In this document: positions 34,722-42,406 of the stretch, in pieces | How the letters are laid out: the number at the start of each line of letters is the position of its first letter | Position numbering within the stretch: the first letter of the stretch is position 1 | Assembly: GCA_030425385.1 (NCBI GenBank) | Contig: JAUIAH010000023.1 | Location: forward strand, 60,182-124,181 | DNA length: 64,000 nt | DNA from: Verrucomicrobiia bacterium | Lineage (GTDB): Bacteria; Verrucomicrobiota; Verrucomicrobiia; Verrucomicrobiales; DEV007 | Direction of reading: 5' to 3' | Position numbers and translations under genes: made by a program | Notes under the pieces: generated by a model | Seen by the model: only the letters and a program-made list of their open reading frames with translations | What the model was told of the DNA's origin: nothing | Database searches by the model: none

Positions 34722-35045
34722 ATGATGGCCTCACAACGCAAAGCCTTCAAGATGCGGGTCCACCCGGATAAGCATGCCGAGTATGAGCAGCGGCATCGTC
34801 CCATCTGGCCGGAGTTGGAAGCGACGCTTCGAGATCACGGGGTGAGCAATTACTCCATCTTTCTCGACGCAGAAACGCATGTCTTGTTTGCCTATGCCGA
34901 GATCGAGAGTGAAGAGCAATGGGACGCCATCGCGGAAACGGAGATCTGCCAACGATGGTGGGCTTCCATGAAAGAACTCATGCCTTCAAATCCTGACAAT
35001 AGCCCAATCTCTGCGCCTTTGCGAGAGGTCTTCCACCTTGAGTGA
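34722..35045 (+). CDS. rhaM: L-rhamnose mutarotase
   Basis: Interconverts the alpha and beta anomers of L-rhamnose, feeding the isomerase. The 107-residue protein belongs to the RhaM/DUF718 family. It has [31 protein letters not shown], then [24 protein letters not shown], and the [10 protein letters not shown] segment. The conserved His in [14 protein letters not shown] context and the WW pair match the family. A tandem ATG (34722, 34725) offers two starts one codon apart. It is the last gene of the operon and is followed at 35050-35069 by an inverted repeat. Confidence 0.95.
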   Translation: MMASQRKAFKMRVHPDKHAEYEQRHRPIWPELEATLRDHGVSNYSIFLDAETHVLFAYAEIESEEQWDAIAETEICQRWWASMKELMPSNPDNSPISAPLREVFHLE

Positions 35046-35049
35046 TCGG

Positions 35050-35069
35050 GGACCAGGTGCAATTGGTCC
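35050..35069 (+). terminator. Possible hairpin after the rhamnose operon
   Basis: GGACCA (35050-35055) pairs with TGGTCC (35064-35069) around an 8-base loop, starting five bases after the rhaM stop; an outer CCAGG/CCTGG pairing is an alternative. There is no T-run, so it is only a weak terminator candidate. Confidence 0.3.
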
Positions 35070-35137
35070 ACCGCCTGGGGTTGCTCGAATGGGCGTGGTG
35101 TTGGTCGCAACTGCCTGACTGCAGGCTAGTAAGGGAG

Positions 35138-35210
35138 TACGTGGACTGGGACTCGAACCCAGGACCAATTGGTTAAAAGCCAACTGCTCTACCAACTGAG
35201 CTATCCACGC
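35138..35210 (-). tRNA. tRNA-Lys (anticodon UUU)
   Basis: Read on the minus strand from 35210, the sequence starts GCGTGGATAGCTCAGTTGG, with the standard D arm, and the anticodon arm is GTTGG-CTTTTAA-CCAAT with TTT as anticodon. The T arm contains GGTTCGAGTCCC or equivalent. The acceptor stem closes GCGTGGA with TCCACGT (a terminal G-U pair), and the discriminator base is A. The length is 73 bases and CCA is not encoded. It stands alone between the rhamnose operon and the PNPOx-like gene. Confidence 0.95.
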
Positions 35211-35280
35211 ATAAATGCTCGGTTTGGGAGGCGGACGGTAGGGGAAATGCGGTGGGGCGCAAGAGGAAATTCATTCTGTC

Positions 35281-35952
35281 TTACGTGCGGGGGAGTCGGT
35301 CGTAGTCTCGGAGGTATGCGGGGAGGGGGACGATCTGGCCTGCCTGGTCCTGGATGGGCTCTCCCACGCAAAGGCGAGTGGGAAGAATGCCTGCCCAGAT
35401 GGGGAGATCGCGGTCGCGGTCGTCGTCGATGGGTGGGCCTTGGCGTACTTTGGCGGAGGCTTCGGTGATAGGGAAGCGGAGGACGGCGGTGGCGCGCCGT
35501 TCGGAATCGGTGGGCTGACGCGAGTCCGCCCACCGTCCAGGAATGAGTCCCTCGACCAGGGCTTCAAGGACGCGATTCTTCTCTGCGAGATCGTCGATGA
35601 CGGTTCCTTGAGCATAGAGAATGACCGAACGATAGTTCATGGAATGGTGGAGTCCGGAGCGGGCGAGGACGAGTCCATCCAATAGGGTGACGGAGAGGCA
35701 GGCTTCGGCACCCGTGGCGAGATGGCGAAAGAGGCGATTGTGGGTGGAGCCGTGCAGGTAGAGGGCATCCCCGATCCGCGTGTGGATGGTGGGGATGATG
35801 CATGGGGCACCATCCATGGAGACCGCGAGGTGACAGAGCATGGCCTCATCCAGAATGGCATGGATGGTCTTGCGGTCGTAGACGGCTCGTTTGGGATTCC
35901 GTTGGAGCCGCGTTCTTTCCGTGGGCTCAGAGGGCGTGTCGGGACTTGCCAT
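35281..35952 (-). CDS. Pyridoxamine-5'-phosphate-oxidase-like FMN-binding protein (Nim/flavin-binding type)
   Basis: A 223-residue cytosolic protein of the split-barrel FMN-binding fold. Visible features are the N-terminal RNPKRAVYDRKTIHAILDEA, the core CHLAVSMDGAPCIIPTIHTR, ALYLHGSTHNRL, and VLARSGLHHSMNYRSVILYAQG, matching the Pyridox_ox_2 (NimA-like) subfamily rather than genuine PdxH. The role is probably a flavin-dependent reductase or a PLP-salvage-related function. It is transcribed divergently from a MocR regulator (PLP-binding), with operator-like repeats between. That gene pair is commonly linked to pyridoxal phosphate homeostasis, and regulation by the neighbour is a good inference. 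Confidence 0.85.
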   Translation of the reverse strand: MASPDTPSEPTERTRLQRNPKRAVYDRKTIHAILDEAMLCHLAVSMDGAPCIIPTIHTRIGDALYLHGSTHNRLFRHLATGAEACLSVTLLDGLVLARSGLHHSMNYRSVILYAQGTVIDDLAEKNRVLEALVEGLIPGRWADSRQPTDSERRATAVLRFPITEASAKVRQGPPIDDDRDRDLPIWAGILPTRLCVGEPIQDQAGQIVPLPAYLRDYDRLPRT

Positions 35953-35998
35953 GCTATTTGTACTGGTACAATTTTTAGATTGAGATGGTACAAATAGC
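35953..35998. promoter_or_regulatory. Candidate MocR operator: repeated GTAC half-sites between divergent genes
   Basis: GCTATTTGTAC (35953-35963) is the exact reverse complement of GTACAAATAGC (35988-35998), 24 bases apart. A third half-site, TGGTACAA at 35964-35971, makes a near-palindrome TTGTAC-TG-GTACAA with the first and a direct repeat with TGGTACAA at 35986-35993. The array covers the whole divergent promoter, and the last site overlaps the ATG (35985) of the MocR gene. MocR and other GntR-type regulators often bind direct or inverted repeats next to their own gene, so autoregulation and control of the PNPOx-like gene are likely. Confidence 0.7.
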
Positions 35999-37313
35999 TA
36001 TTCGTGGAGATTCGCTTGTCAAGATAGTGGCGTCGATTGAGGCAGCGATTCGCGCGGGGCGTTTGGCTCCGGGGGAGCGTTTGCCCTCCGTCCGTGGGTT
36101 GGCGAAGCATTTAGAATTGAGTCCGGCGACGGTGGCGGGAGCTTATCGGCAGCTGCAGCGACGCGGATTGGTGGTCACGGAGGGGCGGCGGGGAACGATG
36201 GTGAGTCATCGGCCTCCGCTTCCACTTCCGCTGCCGGGAGATTTCCTGCCAGAGGCGGTGGAAGGGGTGCGGGATTGCGCTTCGGGGAATCCCGATCCGG
36301 CGTTGCTCCCTGACATTGGGCCGGCGTTGGGGGCGGTGCGGAGGCGACACATGCTCTATGATGACGATCCGAATGATCGCACCTTGGTGGATCTAGCGAG
36401 AGCACAATTCGAAGCGGATGGGGTGGCTGCGGAAAGGATGTGCATGGTGAATGGCTCTCTCGATGGGATCGAGCGGGCGCTTTCGGAATCGCTGGTGGGT
36501 GGGGATCGGGTGGTGGTGGAGGATCCGTGTTTTACGGGCGTGTTAGACTTGGTACGGGCGCGTGGCTTGGTTCCGGTGCCAGTTGCGGTGGATGATGCGG
36601 GCATGCTGCCAGAGCCGTTGGCGAAAGCACTGGCAATGAAGCCGAAAGCCTTGCTGGTGACGCCGCGCGCCCAGAATCCGACCGGGGCGGCATTGACCGC
36701 AGATCGGGCGGCGGCTTTGCGCGTGGTCTTGAGTGAAGTGCCAGAGTTGCTTGTGATCGAAGATGACTATGAGGGCGCGATTTCGGGAGTGCCTTATGTG
36801 GGGCTGTGTGAGGGGAGGCGTCGCTGGACGGTGGTGCGTTCCCTCTCGAAAAGCTTTGGGCCGGACCTGCGCTTGGCGTTGCTAGCGGGAGATGAGGTGA
36901 CTCTGGCTCATATCCAAGGGCGCCAAGTGTTAGGCATGCGGTGGGTGAGTCATTGGTTGCAAGACATGGCGGTGCATTTCCTTCAGAGTGACGAAACAAA
37001 GCGAGTGCTAGAGCGTGCGGCAGAGACGTATGCTCGGCGTCGGCGTGCCTTGCTGGAGGCTTTGGCCGAACGCGGGGTGCGTGCGCATGGGCGTTCTGGC
37101 TTCAATGTGTGGGTGCCGGTGCCGGATGAGGCGATCATGGCACAGCATCTGCTGCAAGCGGGTTGGTTGGTGCGGCCAGGGCAACGCTATCGCTTGGCAT
37201 CGGCACCAGCGATCCGGGTGACGACGGCAGCCTTGCCGGCGGCGGAGGCGGTGTGTCTGGCTGATGCGATCGCCGCGGTGTTGCATGGCGGGGCGCGACG
37301 AAGTTTGGTCTGA
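35985..37313 (+). CDS. MocR-family (GntR/aminotransferase) transcriptional regulator
   Basis: A 442-residue regulator with an N-terminal GntR winged helix (residues about 8-72: SLVKIVASIEAAIRAGRLAPGERLPSV in two stretches, then SPATVAGAYRQLQRRGLV) and a C-terminal fold-type I aminotransferase domain (about 95-430). The PLP lysine is in SLSKSFGPDLRL (Lys289), with the upstream RAQNPTG and VIEDDYEGA elements preserved. Such proteins (PdxR, GabR, TauR) use PLP or its adducts as ligands. The start ATG 35985 sits inside a cluster of GTAC repeats. It is divergent from a PNPOx-like gene, so a PLP-homeostasis role is plausible but not proved. Confidence 0.92.
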   Translation: MVQIAIRGDSLVKIVASIEAAIRAGRLAPGERLPSVRGLAKHLELSPATVAGAYRQLQRRGLVVTEGRRGTMVSHRPPLPLPLPGDFLPEAVEGVRDCASGNPDPALLPDIGPALGAVRRRHMLYDDDPNDRTLVDLARAQFEADGVAAERMCMVNGSLDGIERALSESLVGGDRVVVEDPCFTGVLDLVRARGLVPVPVAVDDAGMLPEPLAKALAMKPKALLVTPRAQNPTGAALTADRAAALRVVLSEVPELLVIEDDYEGAISGVPYVGLCEGRRRWTVVRSLSKSFGPDLRLALLAGDEVTLAHIQGRQVLGMRWVSHWLQDMAVHFLQSDETKRVLERAAETYARRRRALLEALAERGVRAHGRSGFNVWVPVPDEAIMAQHLLQAGWLVRPGQRYRLASAPAIRVTTAALPAAEAVCLADAIAAVLHGGARRSLV

Positions 37314-37361
37314 GGGTTGGATGAATACTTGCATTCCCATCGGCGGGAGAGACAGGTAATC

Positions 37362-38498
37362 ATGCCCGTCTACAATCTTAAGAATCCATTCGTTGCGCAC
37401 CTTTCGAAAGCGAGGATGCTGACCACGCCGGCGTCTGCGAAAGACACGCGGCACTACGAGATCGATCTGTCAGGGTCGGAGATGGAATTCTTGCCGGGTG
37501 ATTCGCTGGCGGTGAAGCCGACCAATTGCCCAGAACTCGTGGATGAGATCATCGCAACGCTGAAGTTGGATCCAGAGGCAGTGGTGATGAGCCCGGCGAA
37601 GCAAGAGAAGCCATTGCGGGAGGCCTTGTTGGCGGATGCGGTGATCACGGCGCCGGACAAGAAGTTTTTGAAAGCGCTGGCCGAGAAAGTCGGGGACGAG
37701 GCATCGGAGTGGGCGGGATTGTTAGAAGTGGATCAGAAGAAAGCTCTAGCAGATTATCTGTGGGGGCGGGAGATAATTGATTTCCTCTTGGCACATCCAG
37801 CGAGTTGGGAGCCTCAGGAATTTGTCAGTGTGTTGAAGAAACTGAACGTGCGTTTGTATTCGATCGCTTCGAGTTTGAAAGCGTACCCAGAGCAGGTGCA
37901 TCTGACGGTGGCGACGGTGACTTACGACTCGATGGGGCGAAAGCGTAAGGGTGTGTGCTCCACGTTCCTTTCAGATCGCGTGGACGCCACCACACCGATC
38001 CCGACCTTCATCACTCCGGGCAAGGGCTTCCGTTTGCCAGAGCCTGAGGACGACACGCCGATTATCATGGTGGGGCCTGGCACTGGCATTGCGCCCTTTC
38101 GCGCGTTTCTGCAAGAGCGGCGCGCGACAGAGGCGAAAGGGAAAGCGTGGCTGTTCTTTGGCGATCAGACCCGGGTAAATGACTTTCTCTATGAAGAAGA
38201 GTGGGAGCAGTACCAGGAGGATGGCTATTTGCATGAGTTAGACTTGGCTTTCTCTCGCGATCAGGATCATAAGATTTACGTGCAGACGCGGATGAAAGAG
38301 CGGGCGGCTGATTTCTGGGCGTGGTTGGAAGAGGGCGCCATTGTGTATGTGTGTGGAGACGCGAGCCGCATGGCCGGAGATGTGGACAAGGCCATGCACG
38401 AGATCATTGAGGAGCAGGGAGGGCGTTCTGCAGAAGAGGCGGCGGCTTATGTGGATCAGATGAAGAAGGACAAGCGCTACCGACGCGACGTCTATTAG
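37362..38498 (+). CDS. CysJ-like FAD/NADPH reductase lacking a flavodoxin domain
   Basis: A 378-residue cytosolic diflavin-reductase-like protein equivalent to the C-terminal half of sulfite reductase alpha subunit (CysJ). FAD site: RLYSIASS (RxYS) and GVCSTFL. NADPH site: IIMVGPGTGIAPFRAFLQER and VYVCGDASRMAGDV, with a C-terminal aromatic residue (YRRDVY). The N-terminal FMN-flavodoxin domain of CysJ is absent, so it must use an external acceptor. The start is ATG 37362 (preceded by GGGAGA); an upstream in-frame ATG at 37317 lacks support. It lies 48 bases after the MocR gene and 19 before nadD. No partner hemoprotein gene is in the window. Confidence 0.87.
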   Translation: MPVYNLKNPFVAHLSKARMLTTPASAKDTRHYEIDLSGSEMEFLPGDSLAVKPTNCPELVDEIIATLKLDPEAVVMSPAKQEKPLREALLADAVITAPDKKFLKALAEKVGDEASEWAGLLEVDQKKALADYLWGREIIDFLLAHPASWEPQEFVSVLKKLNVRLYSIASSLKAYPEQVHLTVATVTYDSMGRKRKGVCSTFLSDRVDATTPIPTFITPGKGFRLPEPEDDTPIIMVGPGTGIAPFRAFLQERRATEAKGKAWLFFGDQTRVNDFLYEEEWEQYQEDGYLHELDLAFSRDQDHKIYVQTRMKERAADFWAWLEEGAIVYVCGDASRMAGDVDKAMHEIIEEQGGRSAEEAAAYVDQMKKDKRYRRDVY

Positions 38499-38517
38499 CC
38501 TAGCAAAGGTCGATACG

Positions 38518-39099
38518 ATGAAGCGGGTGGCCTTGTTTGGCGGGACCTTCGATCCGATCCATCGGGGGCACGTCTTCATTGCCGAACGCGCGCAGGCGCG
38601 CTGTGGTCTGGACGAGGTGGTCTTTCTGCCTTGTCGGCAGTCACCCCACAAAGTCGGGGAAGCGCTGAGCTCGGGAGCGGATCGCCTGGCGATGGTGCGC
38701 TTGGCGATTGCCGAGTATGGGTGGGCCACGGTCTCCGAGTGGGAACTGCAGCGTGACGGGGCATCGTACTCGTGGCAAACGGCAGCGCATTGGCGGAAAG
38801 AGGTGCTGTCGGAAGGCGACGCCCTATTCTGGATCCTGGGCCACGATCAATGGGCCGCCTTGGCGCGCTGGGCGCGGATCGACTTCCTGGCAACGCTGGT
38901 GGAGTTCATCGTCTTTCCTCGTGAAGGCGAGGTGCCCGAGGCTCAGGAGGGAATCCGAGGGACCTTTCTGCCGGATGCGATGCCGGTTTCGGCCACCGAG
39001 ATTCGAACGCGAACACGGGGTGGTTTGTCCATTGAAGAGATGGTGCCGGAAGGGGTCGCCGACTACATTGCTCAAAAGCGTCTCTATGAACGCGCATGA
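38518..39099 (+). CDS. nadD: Nicotinate-nucleotide adenylyltransferase
   Basis: Adenylates nicotinate mononucleotide to deamido-NAD, an essential step of NAD synthesis, in the cytosol. The 193-residue protein begins VALFGGTFDPIHRGHVFIAE, with the nucleotidyltransferase HRGH (HxGH) motif. Later it has LPCRQSPHK, FWILGHDQWAALARWARID and PVSATEIRTRTRGGLSIEEMVP; the last carries the ISSTxIR-like motif as SATEIR. The length fits the family. It follows the CysJ-like gene by 19 bases. The small N-terminal difference from canonical ISST is normal. Confidence 0.93.
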   Translation: MKRVALFGGTFDPIHRGHVFIAERAQARCGLDEVVFLPCRQSPHKVGEALSSGADRLAMVRLAIAEYGWATVSEWELQRDGASYSWQTAAHWRKEVLSEGDALFWILGHDQWAALARWARIDFLATLVEFIVFPREGEVPEAQEGIRGTFLPDAMPVSATEIRTRTRGGLSIEEMVPEGVADYIAQKRLYERA

Positions 39100-39161
39100 C
39101 CTTTGACAATGCCGTGGGTCCCTTTACAATCTCCCCAAATAGAATTTCCATAGAATCAGCC

Positions 39162-40043
39162 ATGAAGAAGGAACTTTTCACATCATTCGCAGTCGCAGGC
39201 CTGGGTCTCGCCCCATTGGTGGCTCAGGAGAACAACCTGGCACCGGGGCGCTTTGGGCTGGACGAGGCCGAGGCGGAGGTGGAAACCAAGCTGGTGAGTG
39301 AGGGAACAGTGCTTCCGGGCGATGCTGGGCGGCAATTGAATGTGGATTTGGGTCCTGAAGAGACGGAGGAAGAGCGTCAGGCGAAGCAGTTGGCCCAATT
39401 ACCAGATGCGGTTCTGGCGTTGAAGCCGGCGCAGCAGATTGAAATCTTGCGGCTTCTCCGTGAGGCAGCGACCTTCATCCAGGGCATTCGGTTGCAGGAA
39501 GGATTGGACCGTTTGATCCAGATCGAAGCCATTTCAGATGAGATCTATCAGACACACAATTTGCGTGGAGCGATCTTCACGAAACTGCGTGATTTCGACA
39601 AGGCTCGAGCAGGTTTCCGGCGTGCGCTGGAATTGAAGCCGGGCTTGATGGAAGCCATGTTCAACCTCGCGGAGCTCGATTTCGTGGAGGGGAAATTTGC
39701 CGTTGCCGAGCAGGCCTTCCGCAAGTTGAAGACGGATGCTGCCGGGGACATGCAGCCGGAGACGGCCAAGCTGGTGGAGTATAAGCTCTTTCTTTCCGTG
39801 CTGATGCAGTCCCAGTCAGAAGGTGACGCGAAGTATAAGCAGGCCATGGCCATGCTGGAGACCTTCGACTACCTGGATGACTATCCAATCTACTACTTCA
39901 GCAAAGCTGCGGTGGCATTTAAGAATGATGAGAAGGAGGAAGCGGAAGATTGGTTAGCCACTTCTCGTCGGATCTATAAAAAGTCGGTGCACACGATCTA
40001 CGTGGATGCGTTGATCGAGCTCGGCTGGGTGGATTCGCTTTAA
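39162..40043 (+). CDS. Exported TPR-repeat protein
   Basis: A 293-residue protein with a signal peptide (MKKELFTSFAVAGLGLAPLVAQ). The body has TPR-like helices: TAKPAQQ-type helix pairs at about residues 100-150, and the clear LEASRAG-like KARAGFRRALELKPGLMEAMFNLAEL at about 165-190, followed by FAVAEQAFRKLK. The final part is helical (DDYPIYYFSKAAVAFKNDEKEEAEDW). The start is ATG 39162; an ATG at 39096 inside the nadD end would add 22 non-family residues. TPR arrays mediate protein contacts, and no partner can be named. It lies 62 bases downstream of nadD and is convergent with the histidine kinase. Confidence 0.8.
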   Translation: MKKELFTSFAVAGLGLAPLVAQENNLAPGRFGLDEAEAEVETKLVSEGTVLPGDAGRQLNVDLGPEETEEERQAKQLAQLPDAVLALKPAQQIEILRLLREAATFIQGIRLQEGLDRLIQIEAISDEIYQTHNLRGAIFTKLRDFDKARAGFRRALELKPGLMEAMFNLAELDFVEGKFAVAEQAFRKLKTDAAGDMQPETAKLVEYKLFLSVLMQSQSEGDAKYKQAMAMLETFDYLDDYPIYYFSKAAVAFKNDEKEEAEDWLATSRRIYKKSVHTIYVDALIELGWVDSL

Positions 40044-40076
40044 CTGAGGCTTTCTGGCCCCGTATCCCAGCCTCTG

Positions 40077-41612
40077 TTAGGCGGAGCCGTTCTCGGACTC
40101 GACGGGAGTGGTGGTGATGTCGATGCGTTCGCCCGCGTCTGGCGGCGGATCGATGGGGAGCCGGATGATGAATCGGGCTCCTTGATCTGGTTGGCTGAGC
40201 ACTTGTGCATTGCCGCCGTGTGCTTCGGCAATGGCTTTGACGAAACTGAGTCCTAACCCGACGCCTCGAGTGGAGCGGCTGCGGTCGCCACGGTAGAGCC
40301 TATCCCAGATGCGGCCCTGTTCGGCCTCGGGAATGCCGGGACCCGCATCCTGCACCCATACATTGACGTGATTGAGGGTGCTATGAGCGCCGAGAGTGAC
40401 TTGGGAGCCGTCGGGCGTGAACTTGAGGGCGTTGTCGACAAGGTTGGCAAAGAGTTGGAGCAGTCGGGCGCGATCAGCGACGAGGGTGACGTCATTCTGT
40501 GAGGGCTCTAACACCAAGTCGACTTGTTTCTCCTCAGCAACGAACTCGTAGAGCTCGATGACGTTTTTAAGAATGTCATCCATGGACACTTCCTCCAAGC
40601 GCAAACGCATGGCGCCGGTGGCGGCTTCACCGAGTTCCATCAAGGTGCGAAGCATGCTGAGAACATGATCCGATTCCTCTAGGCAATCGGACAACGCTTC
40701 GGCGTGCCGGCTGGAATCTCGCGGTCGCTGGAGGGCTGATTCCGCAGTGGCACGGAGGCGCGCCATGGGGGTGCGCAAGTCGTGGGCAACGCTGTCCAAG
40801 GACGTGTGCATGGAGTCAATGAGGCGTTCCTGACGTCCTAACAATCGATTGAATGCGTTGACCAAAGGGGTGAGGTCGTCCCCGCCCTTGGGAGGCTCTG
40901 CGCGACGGCTGAGATCGCCGGTGCGGAGAATGTCGTCGATCGTATTGAGGAGGACGCGGATGGGGCCGATCGAATTGTAGGTCATGAGAGTACCGCCCAC
41001 GATGCCGACGAAGAGCGCGGGGAGCACGCCTAACAGAAAGATCTTGCGAAAGCCGTCTAACACTTCTTCGCCCGCTCGCAGGCTTTTCCCTGCTTGGAGG
41101 AAGCCTCCACCGTCGCGTGGTTCCAGGGGAAGGGAGGCCACGGCCCAAAGGTGCTGTGGGTGGTGGCCGCCGAGGAAGAGCCCGGCATCACGGGTCTTCG
41201 GCGGGAGATTCTTCACTGTCTCTTCGTCAAAGAATCCCTCACATCCTGGCGAACAAAGGAAGAGATCGCCGGTCTCGTGACCTTCCAGTCGGAGAAAGAG
41301 ATCGTCTTTCAAATTGAGGTCGACCTGGCTGTGGAAGCGTGCCCGGATGAAGTCGTGAGTCGCGGCGCGATGGAGTTCCCGATCTTGGAAATCTGTCCCG
41401 AGGTTGACCCAGGCGCGGTATTCATCCAGCCGCTCCTCCAAGGTGGTGATCTCGCGATACTCGAAGGCGCGGGCAATGGAGTGGTAGCCGATGAAGAGGA
41501 GCCCCAGGGCACCAATGGTGAAGACAACGGCAAAGTAGAGACTGAGACGCAGGCTGAATCCCCACCCAAGCGTTTGTCCGGGGAAACTTGCGCTAATCTT
41601 CTCGGAGGACAT
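40077..41612 (-). CDS. Membrane sensor histidine kinase (HAMP, HisKA, HATPase)
   Basis: A 511-residue inner-membrane sensor. Transmembrane helices are at about 20-43 and 190-212, with a periplasmic sensing domain (about 44-189) between them and a HAMP linker after. The phosphorylated His277 is in SVAHDLRTPMARL. The ATPase part has NLVDNALKFTPDG, QDAGPGIPEAE and GVGLGLSFVKAIAEAHGG. It overlaps the upstream response-regulator gene by 20 bases, a typical two-component operon. The periplasmic domain contains two cysteines (LFLCSPGC, about 120-124) that might respond to redox or metals, which is only suggestive. Confidence 0.93.
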   Translation of the reverse strand: MSSEKISASFPGQTLGWGFSLRLSLYFAVVFTIGALGLLFIGYHSIARAFEYREITTLEERLDEYRAWVNLGTDFQDRELHRAATHDFIRARFHSQVDLNLKDDLFLRLEGHETGDLFLCSPGCEGFFDEETVKNLPPKTRDAGLFLGGHHPQHLWAVASLPLEPRDGGGFLQAGKSLRAGEEVLDGFRKIFLLGVLPALFVGIVGGTLMTYNSIGPIRVLLNTIDDILRTGDLSRRAEPPKGGDDLTPLVNAFNRLLGRQERLIDSMHTSLDSVAHDLRTPMARLRATAESALQRPRDSSRHAEALSDCLEESDHVLSMLRTLMELGEAATGAMRLRLEEVSMDDILKNVIELYEFVAEEKQVDLVLEPSQNDVTLVADRARLLQLFANLVDNALKFTPDGSQVTLGAHSTLNHVNVWVQDAGPGIPEAEQGRIWDRLYRGDRSRSTRGVGLGLSFVKAIAEAHGGNAQVLSQPDQGARFIIRLPIDPPPDAGERIDITTTPVESENGSA

Positions 41613-42270
41613 AGCCCATCCCCCGCAAGGTGTGGATTAGTTTCTTATCAAAGCCTTCGTCCACCTTCTTGCGGAGGCGATGGACGAGCACATCGACCAC
41701 GTTCGTCTGGGGATCGAAGTTGTAGTCGTAGACATTCTCCAAGATGGCGGTCTTGGAAAGGACCCTGCCGGGGTGCCGCATGAGAAATTCAAGAAGCGCG
41801 AATTCCCGCGCGTGAAGAGAAATGGCCTCTCCGTCACGCTGGACCTCGCGTTTCCACGGATCCAGTTCGAGATCGCCGACTCGCAAGGGGCCCTGTTCTC
41901 CGCTCTGCGAGGTGCTGCGGCGCATGACGGCCTGGACACGGGCGAGGAGTTCCCCAAAGGAGAAAGGCTTGGAAACGTAGTCATCGCCGCCTGTCCGCAG
42001 TCCGCGGATACGGTCGTCCACCGTATCCTTGGCGCTCAGGATGATCACTGGCGTGGTGATCTTATCGGCACGCATCTTCTCGATCAGGGAAAGACCATCC
42101 ACTTTGGGCAGCATAAGATCGATGATGGCCACGTCATAAGACTGCACGAGCGCCAGTTCAAGGCCACGCATCCCATCGTGAGCGCAGTCCACCACGAACC
42201 CGGCCTCACCGAAGCCATTGGTGAGGAAGGAAGCGATCTTGGGGTCGTCTTCAACGATGAGAGCTCTCAT
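41593..42270 (-). CDS. OmpR-family response regulator
   Basis: A 225-residue cytosolic regulator. The receiver domain (1-115) has VEDD (Asp8, Asp9), phosphoacceptor Asp51 in AIIDLMLPKVDG, and SAKDTVDDRI with Lys at the switch. The winged-helix DNA-binding domain (130-224) includes VQRDGEAISLHAREFALLEFL or a segment thereof, VLSKTAILENVYDY and VDVLVHRLRKKVD, as in OmpR/PhoB. It is translationally coupled with the histidine kinase. It is divergent from the sigma factor gene at 42407, so both promoters lie in 42271-42406. Confidence 0.95.
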   Translation of the reverse strand: MRALIVEDDPKIASFLTNGFGEAGFVVDCAHDGMRGLELALVQSYDVAIIDLMLPKVDGLSLIEKMRADKITTPVIILSAKDTVDDRIRGLRTGGDDYVSKPFSFGELLARVQAVMRRSTSQSGEQGPLRVGDLELDPWKREVQRDGEAISLHAREFALLEFLMRHPGRVLSKTAILENVYDYNFDPQTNVVDVLVHRLRKKVDEGFDKKLIHTLRGMGYVLRED

Positions 42271-42406
42271 AGCGGTCTAGTCGGGCAGATTGCCCGTCGG
42301 ATGCCATAGAATGACGACCCGCGATTACAGCAATCTTTCGCTTTCATTACGCCGCTGTAATGCGGTGGCAATCAAGCCGTAATCTCAGCTTCGTCTTAGT
42401 ATATGT

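Noticed and set aside
35211..35600. Several Arg/Pro- or Gly-rich frames near the tRNA and PNPOx-like gene
   Set aside because: They are shadow frames of the GC-rich PNPOx-like coding region with no family resemblance.
36532..36999. Minus-strand frame of 155 codons inside the MocR gene
   Set aside because: Pro/Ser/Ala-rich antisense to a well-conserved aminotransferase domain.
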